Source: a virus. From it: a DNA stretch of 26,302 nucleotides. Positions 8,956 to 20,000 of this stretch are shown in pieces. Each line of letters starts with the position of its first letter. The first letter of the stretch is position 1. The notes beneath the pieces are model-generated. The model did not search any database, was not told the DNA's origin, and saw only the letters and a list, made by a program, of their open reading frames with translations. Where the stretch lies: the IMG/VR virus record IMGVR_UViG_3300009182_000283, positions 1-26,302 of that record; one strand, written 5' to 3'. The position numbers and the translations under genes were made by a program.

Positions 8956-9888
8956 ATGAGTTACGACTTTAATAATATTTGGGTAGAAAAGCACCGTCCT
9001 CACACGTTTGATGATTTTGTTTGCTCGCCCTTTATAAAGGAAACTCTTCTTTCGTTTAAAAACAAAGATGAAATTCCGAATCTATTGTTTACCGGAGCTG
9101 CTGGTATCGGAAAGACATCTGCAGCTAAAATTATTGTCAATGATATTCTTGGATGTCAGTATCTCTATATTAATGCCTCTGATGAAAATGGTATTGATAC
9201 TATTAGACACAAGGTAGTTAACTTTGCACAGACGATGAGCATTGACGGTAAGATTAAAGTCATTATTCTCGATGAATGTGATGGTTTGTCAATTGATGCA
9301 CAACGTGCGTTGAGAAATACAATGGAAGAGTTTGCAGGTATTACGAGATTTATTTTAACTGCAAATTACAAGTACAGAATTATACCTGCTTTGCAGAGTC
9401 GTTGTCAGAATTTTGACTTGACACCGCCCATTGATCTTGCGATTAAAAGATGTGCTAGCATTCTAAAGAAAGAAAACGTTATTGTGCCTGATGATCAGCG
9501 AGTTAAGCTGGTAGAGTTTATTAAAGGGACATATCCTGACTTACGTAAGTGTATTAATGAACTACAGAAGTTTTCAGCGTCTGGTACTCTCGCATTGATA
9601 GATTCAAAAAATAACAAAGTACTTGAGCTTATTTTTAAGGAGGTAAAAAAGAAAAATGTCGAGTCTTTACGTCGCGCTTTAATTGAGAGTGAACATACAT
9701 TTAACTCGGATTATGTTTTATTACTTAGCAACCTATTTAACTATATTGATGAAGTAGAGACTAGCTCTGATCTTAAGAGATACTACTTACTAGCTATTGC
9801 TGAGTATCTGCATCGTTCAGCATTTAGTGTAGATCAGGAGCTTAACTGCTACGCCTGTCTTATACAGCTATCAGATATCAAGCTTTAG
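8956..9888 (+). CDS. 44: Sliding-clamp loader large subunit, gp44-like AAA+ ATPase
   Basis: Member of the RFC-small-subunit/T4 gp44 family, which opens the sliding clamp and loads it on primer-template DNA. The 310-residue product (T4 gp44 is 319) has a Walker A TGAAGIGKTS (46-55), a Walker B with IILDECD (103-109), the sensor-1 stretch FILTANYKYRI and the SRC motif (148-150) that supplies the arginine finger to the next subunit. The N-terminal WVEKHRPHTFDDFV is the standard clamp-loader opening. The start was placed at ATG 8956; a GTG at 8920 would overlap dUTPase. Its stop overlaps that of the opposing gene (9885-9888). The small subunit (gp62) and clamp (gp45) are not in the window. Confidence 0.92.
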   Translation: MSYDFNNIWVEKHRPHTFDDFVCSPFIKETLLSFKNKDEIPNLLFTGAAGIGKTSAAKIIVNDILGCQYLYINASDENGIDTIRHKVVNFAQTMSIDGKIKVIILDECDGLSIDAQRALRNTMEEFAGITRFILTANYKYRIIPALQSRCQNFDLTPPIDLAIKRCASILKKENVIVPDDQRVKLVEFIKGTYPDLRKCINELQKFSASGTLALIDSKNNKVLELIFKEVKKKNVESLRRALIESEHTFNSDYVLLLSNLFNYIDEVETSSDLKRYYLLAIAEYLHRSAFSVDQELNCYACLIQLSDIKL

Positions 9889-10478
9889 GGCAGATACGCT
9901 GCTGTATATGAAGCAGGGTCTTTATGATTAACAGCCGGTGATGAAGGAATGCTAATATTTGCATTCTTAAGTGTTCTATCACCTGCACCTTGCTTTCCAC
10001 CGCCAATGTCTGATGTACGGGTACGAGCTGGTGAGTAGAACGGTACTTCCTCAGCTTCATCCTTAACTTCAACAGGTTTAATATTAATTTTGTCTTTACG
10101 TTTATTTTTATCTGGTACTGGCTCAAGATTAGGCACAGTATCAATCTTTGTAAGTAATGCAGCTGGCACTATAGCGCTGTCACCTAATCTACCACCACCT
10201 GTGTCTGCGCTAACTTCAACAGTAAATTCAGGACCTGTATCATCAGGGTTACCAGCACCCATAACTGTTGGGTATTTGTTGACAACATTTGTTACTCTGA
10301 GCGTATAACCCGAATCAATTATTGATTTGATGTTTTGTACAACAGTATCTGGTTGTGTTTTGAAAAACGGATTCTTTAAAGCCCCATCTACAAACTTAAC
10401 AATATCACCGACAAGAAACCCACCATGGTTGCTTCTTTTTAACCAACTTTCATACAGTGTTATAAAACGCTTTTTCAT
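9885..10478 (-). CDS. Unassigned late-type phage protein with SH3/KOW-like start
   Basis: I do not recognise the family with certainty. The 197-residue product opens with MKKRFITLYESWLKR followed by GGFLVGDIVKFVD (residues 19-31), a strand pattern like KOW or SH3-type barrels. A second beta stretch lies at YTLRVTNVVNKYP (58-70). The C-terminal half is charged and proline-rich and likely disordered, ending in a tyrosine/alanine tail. A late-type octamer 7 nt upstream places it with virion genes; a small head or tail decoration part is possible but not shown. Confidence 0.5.
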   Translation of the reverse strand: MKKRFITLYESWLKRSNHGGFLVGDIVKFVDGALKNPFFKTQPDTVVQNIKSIIDSGYTLRVTNVVNKYPTVMGAGNPDDTGPEFTVEVSADTGGGRLGDSAIVPAALLTKIDTVPNLEPVPDKNKRKDKINIKPVEVKDEAEEVPFYSPARTRTSDIGGGKQGAGDRTLKNANISIPSSPAVNHKDPASYTAAYLP

Positions 10479-10485
10479 CTATTAT

Positions 10486-10493
10486 TATTTATT
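10486..10493 (-). promoter_or_regulatory. Late-type promoter octamer (AATAAATA)
   Basis: Read on the minus strand, AATAAATA ends 7 nt before the ATG at 10478. It forms a divergent pair with the octamer at 10536-10543 in a 70-nt gap. Confidence 0.5.
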
Positions 10494-10535
10494 ACTTATG
10501 GTCCATTAAACCAATTACTCAAACAAAGAAAACAA

Positions 10536-10543
10536 GATAAATA
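10536..10543 (+). promoter_or_regulatory. Late-type promoter octamer (GATAAATA)
   Basis: GATAAATA ends 5 nt before the GTG start at 10549. It likely drives the gp25, gp6 and gp7-like genes, which are joined at 1-nt gaps or overlaps. The gap upstream carries the opposing octamer. Confidence 0.6.
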
Positions 10544-10548
10544 TATAT

Positions 10549-11058
10549 GTGGCTACTATCAAACTTCAGTCATTAACCGAGCAACCTACTAAATCCATTA
10601 AGGGATATACGTATAATGACCTGCATTTAGATTTTACCCCTGTATATAATAATACTGCATTTGGAGGATACACGCAAAATAACGAGCTATTAAGAGTACA
10701 GGAAATAATAGACATTTTAGCAGATTATGACTTAGGTGCTATAAAAAATTCACTTACAAATTTATTTTTGACTATACCAGGTCAAAAAATTCTTAATCCG
10801 TACTTTGGTCTAAACTTAATGCAATATGTATTTGAGGCCTGCGACGAAGATACAGCGAATTTAATCGGCAATCAAATTGTAAGCGGCATTACAACGTTTG
10901 AGCCACGTGTAAATTTAAACAAAGTCAGAGTCGTTGCTGACCCTGAAAACCATCAGTACGATATTATTATTTCTTTTTATGTGCCAACCCTTGGTACAAC
11001 TAGCTTTCAACTCTTCGGCACATTAAGTACTTCCGGAGTCGTTTTAACAACACAATAA
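10549..11058 (+). CDS. 25: Baseplate wedge protein, gp25-like (GPW/gp25 family)
   Basis: A 169-residue wedge protein of the GPW/gp25 fold, which in contractile tails joins the wedge to the sheath start. Visible family features are NNELLRVQEIIDILADYDLGAIKNSLTNLFLTIPGQKILNPYFGLNL (about 42-90), whose P-G-(Q/E)-x-x-x-x-P-x-F-G core is diagnostic, then FEPRVNLNKVRVVAD (about 122-136) and beta strands. T4 gp25 is 132 residues, so this one has a longer N-terminus. The start is GTG at 10549; a nearby ATG at 10547 is in another frame and stops quickly. It is followed 1 nt later by the gp6-like gene, the usual 25-6-7 order. Confidence 0.85.
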   Translation: MATIKLQSLTEQPTKSIKGYTYNDLHLDFTPVYNNTAFGGYTQNNELLRVQEIIDILADYDLGAIKNSLTNLFLTIPGQKILNPYFGLNLMQYVFEACDEDTANLIGNQIVSGITTFEPRVNLNKVRVVADPENHQYDIIISFYVPTLGTTSFQLFGTLSTSGVVLTTQ

Positions 11059-11059
11059 C

Positions 11060-12919
11060 ATGGCCACAAATAATCAATTTAATGACTTTAACCTGCCTGT
11101 CGATGGATATGCAGCGTTCGACGCTCTAAGTCTCAAGAATCTTATAATTAAACGTTTAAATTCTTCAAACTCTTATACAGATCAAAAATATGAAGGCAGT
11201 AACCTCTCTTCAATAATTGATATTATTGCATATTCGTATCATATCCTTTTATTTTATCTAAACAGAACAAGTGCTGAGAGTACATTTACAACGGCAGAAT
11301 TGTATGAGAATATTAATAAGATTGTTAAGTTAATCGGATACAATCCAGTCGGCTATCAAACAGCTATTCTACCGTTTAAAGCTACCGGTAATCAAAATCT
11401 CCCTGCTGGGACATATACTATACCGAGATATTCATACTTTAATGTAAATGGAACTGGATACGTGTTTAATAGCGATGTTACTTTTACAAAGAACACAGAC
11501 GCAGCTGCTAATCTAACAGACTTACAGGACAACAATTTATTATATCAAGGCACATATACTGAGTATCCTACATATCTTGCTACAGGAGCGCCTCTCGAGG
11601 TACTAACACTTACAGTTGTAGATCCAAGCGGTAATAATGTTCTCATTGATCACTTTAATATAGATGTTTACGTAAGAAGTAGTTTAGCTAATTCAAAGTG
11701 GGAAAAATGGCAGCCAACTCAGTCACTATTTTTAGAAAAAACAAACGCCACACGATATGAAATTCGCTTAAACGAAAATGGGAGATATGAAATTAAGTTT
11801 GGTAATAATGTTACCGGCAAGCAACTCGATCCCGGGTCAGAAGTAGCTGTATACTACATCCAGTCAAACGGCTCGAAAGGTGAAATCGGACCCGGATTAC
11901 TTGATCATAAGCTACTTTCGTTTTATAGCACAGCAAGATTTAACGCAATTAAAGCAGATACAATTTCACCAAATTTAAGAATAATTAAAACAACAGAAGT
12001 TGCTAATATTACTTTTTCAAATGTAGATAGCTCTACAAAATTTGTCGATATTGAAAGTATAGCTAGTATTAAGAGCAACGCGCCTAATACTTTTAGAAGT
12101 CAGTTTAGACTTATTACTGCAGATGACTTTACGAATTATATAAACAAAAATTATAGCAATATTATTGCGTCAACTCAGGTTGTAAATAATTGGGATTATA
12201 TATCTGGGCATTTAAAGTATTATTTCGATCTCGGAGTGAATACACCGAATATACAATCACGTGTGCTATACAATCAGGTAAAATTTGCTGATTCAAGTAA
12301 TTTTAATAACGTCTACGTTTACGCGGTACCAAAGCTTGCTAAAACATCCTCCGTAACAGCACGTACCAATTATTTAAATAACGCGCAAAAGCAGTTAATC
12401 TTAAATGACCTACAAGATGTTAAGTTAACAACAGCTGAATTAATCGTAAACGACCCTGTGTATATAGAAGTCGATCTTGGTGTGCGTAATCCCCAGGAAG
12501 ATCTAGTCCCGAGTATTGGTGACGAAACAACACTCGTTATTAATCGTGCAATTACCTCAAAAAGAGATGCCACTTTAATAAAGCAATTAGTTGCCGGTGT
12601 TATTACAGATTATTTTGCCACGACAAAGGATAATTTAGGATTGTCGTTAAGTATTACCGATCTCACAAATCAAATACTCGCAATTGACGGTGTTGACGGT
12701 GTATCTACACAAAGAACGATTAACGGTCAGTTATACAGTGTACCGGGAATTAGTTTAATAGCATATAATCCTATATACCCATATGACGATATTAACATTT
12801 ACGCACAAGACGTCAAACTACCGTATTTTAAGTATCCATACTTAAAAAATACACTAGATTTCATTAATAAAGTGACAGTGGTGACGACATCGATCCAAAC
12901 CCTGACTAGAGAGTTCTAA
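11060..12919 (+). CDS. 6: Baseplate wedge protein, gp6-like
   Basis: A 619-residue protein of the gp6/baseplate-J type; T4 gp6 is about 660. In T4, gp6 dimers form the inner iris that changes shape on tail contraction. Family features: an N-terminal helical region (IIDIIAYSYHILLFYLNRTSAESTF, about 52-76) with the common pattern 'Y..H...FY.NR...E.FL.TA', then KIVKLIGYNPVGYQ (about 86-99). A central barrel carries RYEIRLNENGRYEIKFGNNVTGKQL. The C-terminal region has PVYIEVDLGV and the ITDLTNQILAIDGVDGV motif found in J-type proteins. It sits between gp25 and the gp7-like gene, and its stop overlaps the next ATG by one base (TAATG). Confidence 0.82.
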   Translation: MATNNQFNDFNLPVDGYAAFDALSLKNLIIKRLNSSNSYTDQKYEGSNLSSIIDIIAYSYHILLFYLNRTSAESTFTTAELYENINKIVKLIGYNPVGYQTAILPFKATGNQNLPAGTYTIPRYSYFNVNGTGYVFNSDVTFTKNTDAAANLTDLQDNNLLYQGTYTEYPTYLATGAPLEVLTLTVVDPSGNNVLIDHFNIDVYVRSSLANSKWEKWQPTQSLFLEKTNATRYEIRLNENGRYEIKFGNNVTGKQLDPGSEVAVYYIQSNGSKGEIGPGLLDHKLLSFYSTARFNAIKADTISPNLRIIKTTEVANITFSNVDSSTKFVDIESIASIKSNAPNTFRSQFRLITADDFTNYINKNYSNIIASTQVVNNWDYISGHLKYYFDLGVNTPNIQSRVLYNQVKFADSSNFNNVYVYAVPKLAKTSSVTARTNYLNNAQKQLILNDLQDVKLTTAELIVNDPVYIEVDLGVRNPQEDLVPSIGDETTLVINRAITSKRDATLIKQLVAGVITDYFATTKDNLGLSLSITDLTNQILAIDGVDGVSTQRTINGQLYSVPGISLIAYNPIYPYDDINIYAQDVKLPYFKYPYLKNTLDFINKVTVVTTSIQTLTREF

Positions 12920-15900
12920 TGTCTTATAATATTGATACAACATATGTGTACTTTAGTGTAACAGACTATTCTAATAGTCCGGTTCTTTCGTCCTACACAC
13001 TTGATATTACCCCTTTAACGTTTGTACCTAATTTTAATACGTCGCCCTTATTATCAGCTGTCAATAGCATTTCTAATAAAAATATAAAATGGGATTTTGG
13101 CGATGGAACGTTTTCAACAGAATTACGCCCGCAGCATGTCTACAAATGGCCAGGTCAGTATACTGTCAGTCTTACAGTCTTTGATACATATGGAAAGGCA
13201 TTTGACAGTCAGTACAGTACAACAGTGTATATTTATGATTACATTTCAACGCAAATTGCTTTTCGTGAATACAGTGGTCTTATCTATGATGTACCAGCTG
13301 GTCGACTTGTGTCACCATTAAATGTTGATGTACATACAAGTTGGCAAAACTATCAGGAATTAAGCGGTGCCGGTGTTACAATCAATTTATACGCTTCCGG
13401 AGCGAGAGGAGATTATAATTACGTACCTGCAACTCTGAATGACAAATGGTCGCATTTAAGATCACTTAGTAGATTTTACAAGCAAGTTCAGAATGACGAT
13501 ATGTCAACAGAGTATGTTGAAATAGATAGCTTGTCAGCAACTCAAACAGAAATATATGTAAAGCTTAATAGTCGCACTTTACAAAGATGTTCATCCACTG
13601 ACACAGGTAGTGTATTAGCTGGTGTTACAGGTACATGTGAATTTTGGTACACAGATGATAAGCCTGGTAATTTAAGAACAGATAATAGCCCTGTAATACT
13701 CCTTGCTACGCTCGATAATACTAAGTTTAAGGATGCATTTACTCAACGAATAGATGCTTACGGTTCTATAAATTATCCACCTGCAGGATTTCAAAATTTA
13801 AATCCTGCAGTCTTTCCTGTCGTAAAAATTAGATTTAACCCTGCAGATCATTTAGCAATTACAACCACAGGTATAGATGCTAATGGAGCAGATACCGCAA
13901 CAGGATTTAATATTCCAGAAATTAGTTGGCAACAAACAGAAATACCCTTTGTTGTCACCTTTAAAGATAGTTATGGATATACAACAAAAAACTATCCACC
14001 GCTTTCGTCGTCGGCTGCTATCAATACCAAGATATCACCTACAACTTATTGCGATGTGCAGGCAGGTATAGTACAGCTGTCTGGTAACAATTATATACCT
14101 GTCGACGGTGTTGAGTTTTACGAAGACTTTAACGCTCAGGTACCGCAATCTTTAGGTGCGTTTTATAAAGGATATTTTATTCCATCTTATTCTACAGAGA
14201 ATTGCTTATTAACGGCAAACGTAACAGTCCTTGAACCAGCACACTATCCAAAAGACGCCTTATTAGGTTGGATAGCAATGCCTCAATATAATATTGCACA
14301 GAGAATATTGCGTCAGGAATACTATAGTGGTGTTGATCATTCAAAAATTATAACTTTTGCAGAGCCTGGCTCACAATTTCCTATTAATAATGAGAGGAAT
14401 ATATATGCTATCACTGTTGCACCATCAGGCGCTGGCGGTGAAAATGATTATCAGACTTGGTTTGCTGACGCTGTTAATGATCGTATTCTTAAATTTGATC
14501 TATACGGCAATCAACTTACCGATACATATTACCTATCTGCAATGCCGACGCTAACAAATAATCAAGTCGCGCCGGTGGATTATCGCAACTCACTCTCAGC
14601 TACTGAGTTTGTAAATAGCGCTTCACCAAACTGTATGGCCCTTGACGGTGAAAATAATCTCTGGGTAACACTTCTTGATAGTGGCACTGCTTTAAAAATC
14701 GACCCTGCTCGTGGTGTCGTTGTTGCAACAGCTGTTCCATACAATATTTCTAACGTAGCGTATACAAAAAGTACAGATTACTTGCCACATAAGGGATTTG
14801 TAGGTGAAGGGCTTATCTTACCTTCTTCTATTGATACAGATTTAGAAAATAACGTTTGGATTACATATAATCACCCTGAGTATAGTGCTCTTGTAAAGTA
14901 TAGAGGAACCAACAATTTTACAACCGCAGCTGAAATTCTCACATCTGTGTTTTTCCCATCAAACTTTACACCAAATGAAGTATGCGTTGATAGAAACAAG
15001 AATGTATGGGTTACTGTTGTAAATTACAATAATAGAGGACCGGTGTTTGAAGAAAATAATGACTACCTATACAAGTTTGATTCTACCGGAAAAATTGCAC
15101 CTGGATTTCCGTTAAGCGGATTTAACGGAATTGGTAATTTAATTGTAGATGGTAATCAAAATGCTTGGGTTTCACATCACCGTGAAACACTATCAAAGAT
15201 CGACAACATTACAAATCAACGTATTGACTTTAAGGGCGGAACGGGCTCCAACACATCTGATTACATCTGCAGTATCGGTGGATTAACATGCGATACATCA
15301 AATAATTTATGGGTAATTAATAACTATGACAATACACTATACACGATTAATGCTGCTGGTGGCCCAACGCAACAATTAGCGTATTTAAATAAGATTGATC
15401 TTACCTATCCTAATACCACTCTACCTGTAATTACATCATATAATTATTTTCAGCTTCCTGGAAGCAATCTTTCATATCCTTCTGCTCTAACAAACTTCGC
15501 TACCGTAGATGACCCAGGATTTGTGTACGGCTTCAATGTTGTATTAAGTGCCGGAAAAGCTCTTGACTGGACAAATCATGCGACACGTCTTTACGGCAGC
15601 GGTTACGCTAATTTTAATCAATATAATATTTTAACTAACGAAGTATATACCCCTTATACCGCTAGCGTTTACGTTAGTCCAAGCGCAACTGCAGCAAACG
15701 GAATACTTCGTGTAATACTAGCATGTAATAATGGAGATCAAGCAGTTGCTAATTTCAATACAACAACCAATGCTGTTTATACATCAACAGGTGGAAGCGG
15801 AGTTAGTGCATTAACAGCGACTGTATCTTATACCAACGTAGGTAATTGGTATCGTGTAAGTATAACCGGTATGTTTCCGGTTGCTACACCGTATTTCGGA

Positions 15901-17040
15901 CTAGTATTAGATAGTCAAAGCGCTCCTATCGATGTACAAGTATGGGGCGGGCAGATTGAAAAGAGTAATACGATGAATAATTTCGTATATACAACAACAG
16001 CTGCTGTGCTTACTAGCTTTACTACTCCAAGCCTACAGACACCAATTCCAGTTAACGAGTACAGCGACGGCTTTCAAGAATTTCAAGCATACGGTGATTG
16101 GAATGGATATAGATGGATTAACAAATATATGGTACCTGTTAACACGGTGCGCACTATAACAGGCTGCTCAAATTTATTCAATATATATCCTGCAGATGGA
16201 AAATATAACGTTTCAAAAGTCAATGAAAATTGGGACGCAGCAGGTTTTTATGATTCTTTAAGGTTTCAAGAAACATTATTAGACAAACAAGTCTTTTTTG
16301 ATCAATTTCTCGGAGTTATTGTCGGTAAGTCTGATGCTCAACCATATGAATTGGGTAAGACAATATATGAAAAAGTTGCTAATTTTGTTGAAAATAGAGC
16401 AGACGTAGATAGAGTCAATCTTGATGCGTTACTTTCACTTTGTAAAGAGCTAACTGTGGATTTTGAAAAATATAACTACCTTTTACCACCTCAGTTAAAA
16501 CGTCTCACCGATATTCTTTCTATCAAGCAAAGCATACTATGGGGTACAAGAAATAAGTACGCGTTAAATTTTGATAACCGTGGCACACAATTTCCAAATG
16601 ATACATATGGTATTAATTTAAGCTCAGCAATCGATGTATTTACCGGTACTATTACCTCAGGGGTACCTATTGTCGCATATGAGACATTCTCTGGAATTTA
16701 TAAGGTTGTTAATACAAATTATATTACGGATCCTGGGACAGTTCACCCTCTATCAACTTATAGTCTGTCCTGGGGATGGGAGCTTACCGCTCCAGAATCA
16801 ACTTCCGGACCAGCTATAGGATCCTATTATCAGTTCTTTCATTACAATCCATCATATAGCGACATTTTCTATAATAATATTATAGATTGGGAAAACCCAT
16901 TAACGACCTTAACACCTGAAAATAGTGCATATGATACATGGAGCAATGATAACGGTATTATGCAAAATATGTTAAGTTACGAAATAACAAAAGGGTTTCA
17001 ACTTTTTACATCTGCCGTTAAAATCACTTATAACAGCTAA
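12919..17040 (+). CDS. gp7-like baseplate wedge protein with PKD, beta-propeller and beta-sandwich modules
   Basis: A 1373-residue multidomain protein following gp6. Near the N-terminus is a PKD domain (about 52-107) with the hallmark WDFGDG at 58-63 and the later HVYKWPGQYTVSLTV. Residues about 500-830 contain at least five NHL/Vgb-type propeller blades, each with a D-x-x-x-N-x-(V/L/A)W(V/I) core (near 574, 635, 685, 740 and 788). Residues about 870-1015 form a beta-sandwich with YTASVYVS and NWYRVSITG...VQVWGGQIE, a pattern common in phage carbohydrate-binding modules. The C-terminal 290 residues, with LLPPQLKRLTDILSIKQSILWG and PIVAYETFSGIYKVVNT, are the likely wedge-anchoring core. T4 gp7 (about 1030 residues) occupies this map position. 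The gp7 assignment is mostly by position. Confidence 0.6.
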   Translation: MSYNIDTTYVYFSVTDYSNSPVLSSYTLDITPLTFVPNFNTSPLLSAVNSISNKNIKWDFGDGTFSTELRPQHVYKWPGQYTVSLTVFDTYGKAFDSQYSTTVYIYDYISTQIAFREYSGLIYDVPAGRLVSPLNVDVHTSWQNYQELSGAGVTINLYASGARGDYNYVPATLNDKWSHLRSLSRFYKQVQNDDMSTEYVEIDSLSATQTEIYVKLNSRTLQRCSSTDTGSVLAGVTGTCEFWYTDDKPGNLRTDNSPVILLATLDNTKFKDAFTQRIDAYGSINYPPAGFQNLNPAVFPVVKIRFNPADHLAITTTGIDANGADTATGFNIPEISWQQTEIPFVVTFKDSYGYTTKNYPPLSSSAAINTKISPTTYCDVQAGIVQLSGNNYIPVDGVEFYEDFNAQVPQSLGAFYKGYFIPSYSTENCLLTANVTVLEPAHYPKDALLGWIAMPQYNIAQRILRQEYYSGVDHSKIITFAEPGSQFPINNERNIYAITVAPSGAGGENDYQTWFADAVNDRILKFDLYGNQLTDTYYLSAMPTLTNNQVAPVDYRNSLSATEFVNSASPNCMALDGENNLWVTLLDSGTALKIDPARGVVVATAVPYNISNVAYTKSTDYLPHKGFVGEGLILPSSIDTDLENNVWITYNHPEYSALVKYRGTNNFTTAAEILTSVFFPSNFTPNEVCVDRNKNVWVTVVNYNNRGPVFEENNDYLYKFDSTGKIAPGFPLSGFNGIGNLIVDGNQNAWVSHHRETLSKIDNITNQRIDFKGGTGSNTSDYICSIGGLTCDTSNNLWVINNYDNTLYTINAAGGPTQQLAYLNKIDLTYPNTTLPVITSYNYFQLPGSNLSYPSALTNFATVDDPGFVYGFNVVLSAGKALDWTNHATRLYGSGYANFNQYNILTNEVYTPYTASVYVSPSATAANGILRVILACNNGDQAVANFNTTTNAVYTSTGGSGVSALTATVSYTNVGNWYRVSITGMFPVATPYFGLVLDSQSAPIDVQVWGGQIEKSNTMNNFVYTTTAAVLTSFTTPSLQTPIPVNEYSDGFQEFQAYGDWNGYRWINKYMVPVNTVRTITGCSNLFNIYPADGKYNVSKVNENWDAAGFYDSLRFQETLLDKQVFFDQFLGVIVGKSDAQPYELGKTIYEKVANFVENRADVDRVNLDALLSLCKELTVDFEKYNYLLPPQLKRLTDILSIKQSILWGTRNKYALNFDNRGTQFPNDTYGINLSSAIDVFTGTITSGVPIVAYETFSGIYKVVNTNYITDPGTVHPLSTYSLSWGWELTAPESTSGPAIGSYYQFFHYNPSYSDIFYNNIIDWENPLTTLTPENSAYDTWSNDNGIMQNMLSYEITKGFQLFTSAVKITYNS

Positions 17041-17045
17041 AACCC

Positions 17046-17053
17046 GTTAAATA
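17046..17053 (+). promoter_or_regulatory. Late-type promoter octamer (GTTAAATA)
   Basis: GTTAAATA ends 5 nt before the ATG at 17059 and begins only 5 nt after the previous stop codon. Confidence 0.6.
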
Positions 17054-17058
17054 ATAGT

Positions 17059-20000
17059 ATGGCAGATGCGTTAAAATTCATAGACGAAAAGCTTAGTAAC
17101 TCAATAACGGCTCTCGTCCCTGTAGTTAATCCTGTCGATAGCCTTGAACCACTTACGTTCACAGAGTGGCTTAAGTATAATACTCAATTATTTTCAACTA
17201 CAAATGAATTTTTATCGAGATATCAATCTTATCTAACCAATTGGTATGCTGTAAAAAATGTAGCACAAGAAAAAGCAACTGAGGGCATCCAATATTACTA
17301 TACAAATTTAATAAATGATATCATTATTAATTATTCTTCGACAAGCGAGCGAAGATACTTAAAGAATATTGACCCATCTAATCCTCGCGACCTTGCAATC
17401 GCCGTTCCATTTTTTGCTAAAAAAATCAAAGACATTTGTTTATACTATAGCACGTTAAGAGATGAAACACAGACAGCAGCTATTAGCTATAATTTAAAAG
17501 GCTCCAATACAGGTATACAAAATTTACTATACACATCGATTTTAAAAACTCTTCAAACACAGGATATAGTCGAGCTTTTTAGTTCTTTAAATCTTTCACT
17601 CTCTTCAATACGAGAAAATATTTTAATAGAAGTTGAAGATCTTTATGATACATATCCTGACTATTACGATATAAGCCCAACGCTTCCAGCGTCAGCATAT
17701 AATACCGCGAGCGGTATTCGTAATGATTATTTTAGTTTAAATCAAGTCGATATAGATCCCTATCTATACATTAATAGTGATCAAAGTATTCTTAAGTCAA
17801 TACTTGCTTATCCATTTTACCTAGTTGAACTCGGAGATAATTTTACAATCGATCCACTTGTAAATTCAACACAACTCAACCTTCTAAAGGATAGCGACTT
17901 TTTTACAACCGTAAATGATAATACTGTTACATCACTTAACCTTAATACACAGTCACTTGAGATTCCAAAATACATAGGGGTAGATTTTTATTATATTGTA
18001 ACATCATCTACAACTACAGCGTATACATCAGGTCAGCTATTTACGGCGGATAGCGAGTTTGCTAATAGTTTAAACAAAAGGTATCCCTCTATCGCAGCAG
18101 TTCCAAGTCAGGAGTTTCTTAAAACAAGTAAAGAGATTGGATTATTCTTTAAACCAGATAAGATAGGCTTAATTAATTTCAATAGTTTTAAATTCGAATC
18201 AAGGGTGAACCTGGATAGACTAGAACCTAATACTGTTTATTATTTTCCAGACCCTACAAAATTCGGTAATATATCCGGAAATACAAAATTAGATTTTAAA
18301 TCCCCACTCGACTTTTTTGAAGAAAATCACTTTAATAAAGTTGATATTGGTAATCAGTATAAAATGGGTGATGTAACAACAGATCCATATTTCCAGACAT
18401 TTAGAGCGTATCAGGCTAGAGAGCAAACCCTCAATACAAGTAATCAGGGTGTTTCGCGATATATAGATTCGCAAGATTTTTTTGCTGGTAATCTCGATAC
18501 AATGTGGAGTAACGAAGATGTTTATCCTCTTGTCTCAGTTAGTCAATTTCCAATCGATAAGCGAGTGGAAACATTGCTGTCTTTCGATAACAATAAAACA
18601 CTATTTCAGTATAAAAATGACGTTTACGGCAATGAATACGGCTTATATAAATCTGCTATTAACAAGCAATTTAGTCAAACTAATACAAGTAGTATATTTA
18701 TTAATTATATTCTTGACGGATATACATTTTACGATACCCTTTGCGGTCAAGGATATGATTTCAATTATAGTGTCTCAGGCTCGGCAAACGGTTTAGTTTT
18801 TTCAGGTGTAATATTACGTACAAGTGAATCGGATCCTGCAACATTCTCTGACGGTAATCCCATAATCTTAGCGTCGTATGATTTTTCACAAAATTACAAA
18901 TACCTTGATAGTTTTAAAACATTCGATTCAATAACATATTCTTGCATTATTAAGGATGCTGAAACTTTTACGTTACCTAATAATACAAAACTACCCGATA
19001 TACCAAGCGATGATATTCAAAATTATAACGTATTGAATAGCTCACTATACTACGACGAGCTTGCAGACGGTGCTTATGTATCAGACGCTCCTTATAATGT
19101 AGCATCCTTTACGTTTAATGGTAATTTCTTAACAATACCACCAGTCGATAAATTTGTGACATACGACGGCAATGTATTCATAGATAGCAGCACTGGCTCT
19201 GAGCCTTGTACATTAAGCGCACATGTATATAGTTATACCTATACAGAGCCTGCTAACTTTAAAGATGTAAGGGTATATGATAAGGAGACGTTAGTCGATT
19301 TTGCGTTATCTGGTGTTTCATACATAAGGCCATCTTTATACCATACAAAAAACGTAGAGCAAGGTGAATTGTATTTTAGAAATATCAATAGCACAATTAT
19401 TGGTCCTATCTCCTCAACACTTAGCGCAGCGTTCTTAAACTTTAGTGACAGCGTTCGAACAGAAATCTTTAATAAAGCGATAAATTTTGATTTATACTAC
19501 GATACCATTCAAATAGAAACTGAAAACTATCTCGTGTTTGATAAACTTGAATACAACTATGCCGATAATGAGATAACCGGCAATACAAAAACTTACGATG
19601 TCATTGTGCGAGGCGAATATCCTGAGCTTGAAAAATTCTCAACGGTTTGGTTTAATGAAAAGGATAAAACTTTACTTGTATGTAAGACTACATTATTATT
19701 AGATAGTCTGAGTGCATCTAACTACAAGGTTGTATATCCTACAATATATAAAATTGACTTAACAGATCGTCAAATGACGCAAATCTATCCGACTAAGCTT
19801 ATTTCAGATCTTACATTTAATGACCTAAGTCTATTCTCACTCTTTGGTAAGCAATTTGAGTTAAATATCGTAACTATTGAAAAACCAGTATTAAACTACA
19901 GCGTGGATACAGATACTTACACACTAACATATCTTGCAAAAGATACTGCAAGTTGTTTTTACATTGTAACTATACGCTTTAAGTATATTAATAATATTAT

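Noticed and set aside
15500-16020. Diversity-generating retroelement target in the beta-sandwich region
   Set aside because: No reverse transcriptase gene or matching template repeat was seen in the window.
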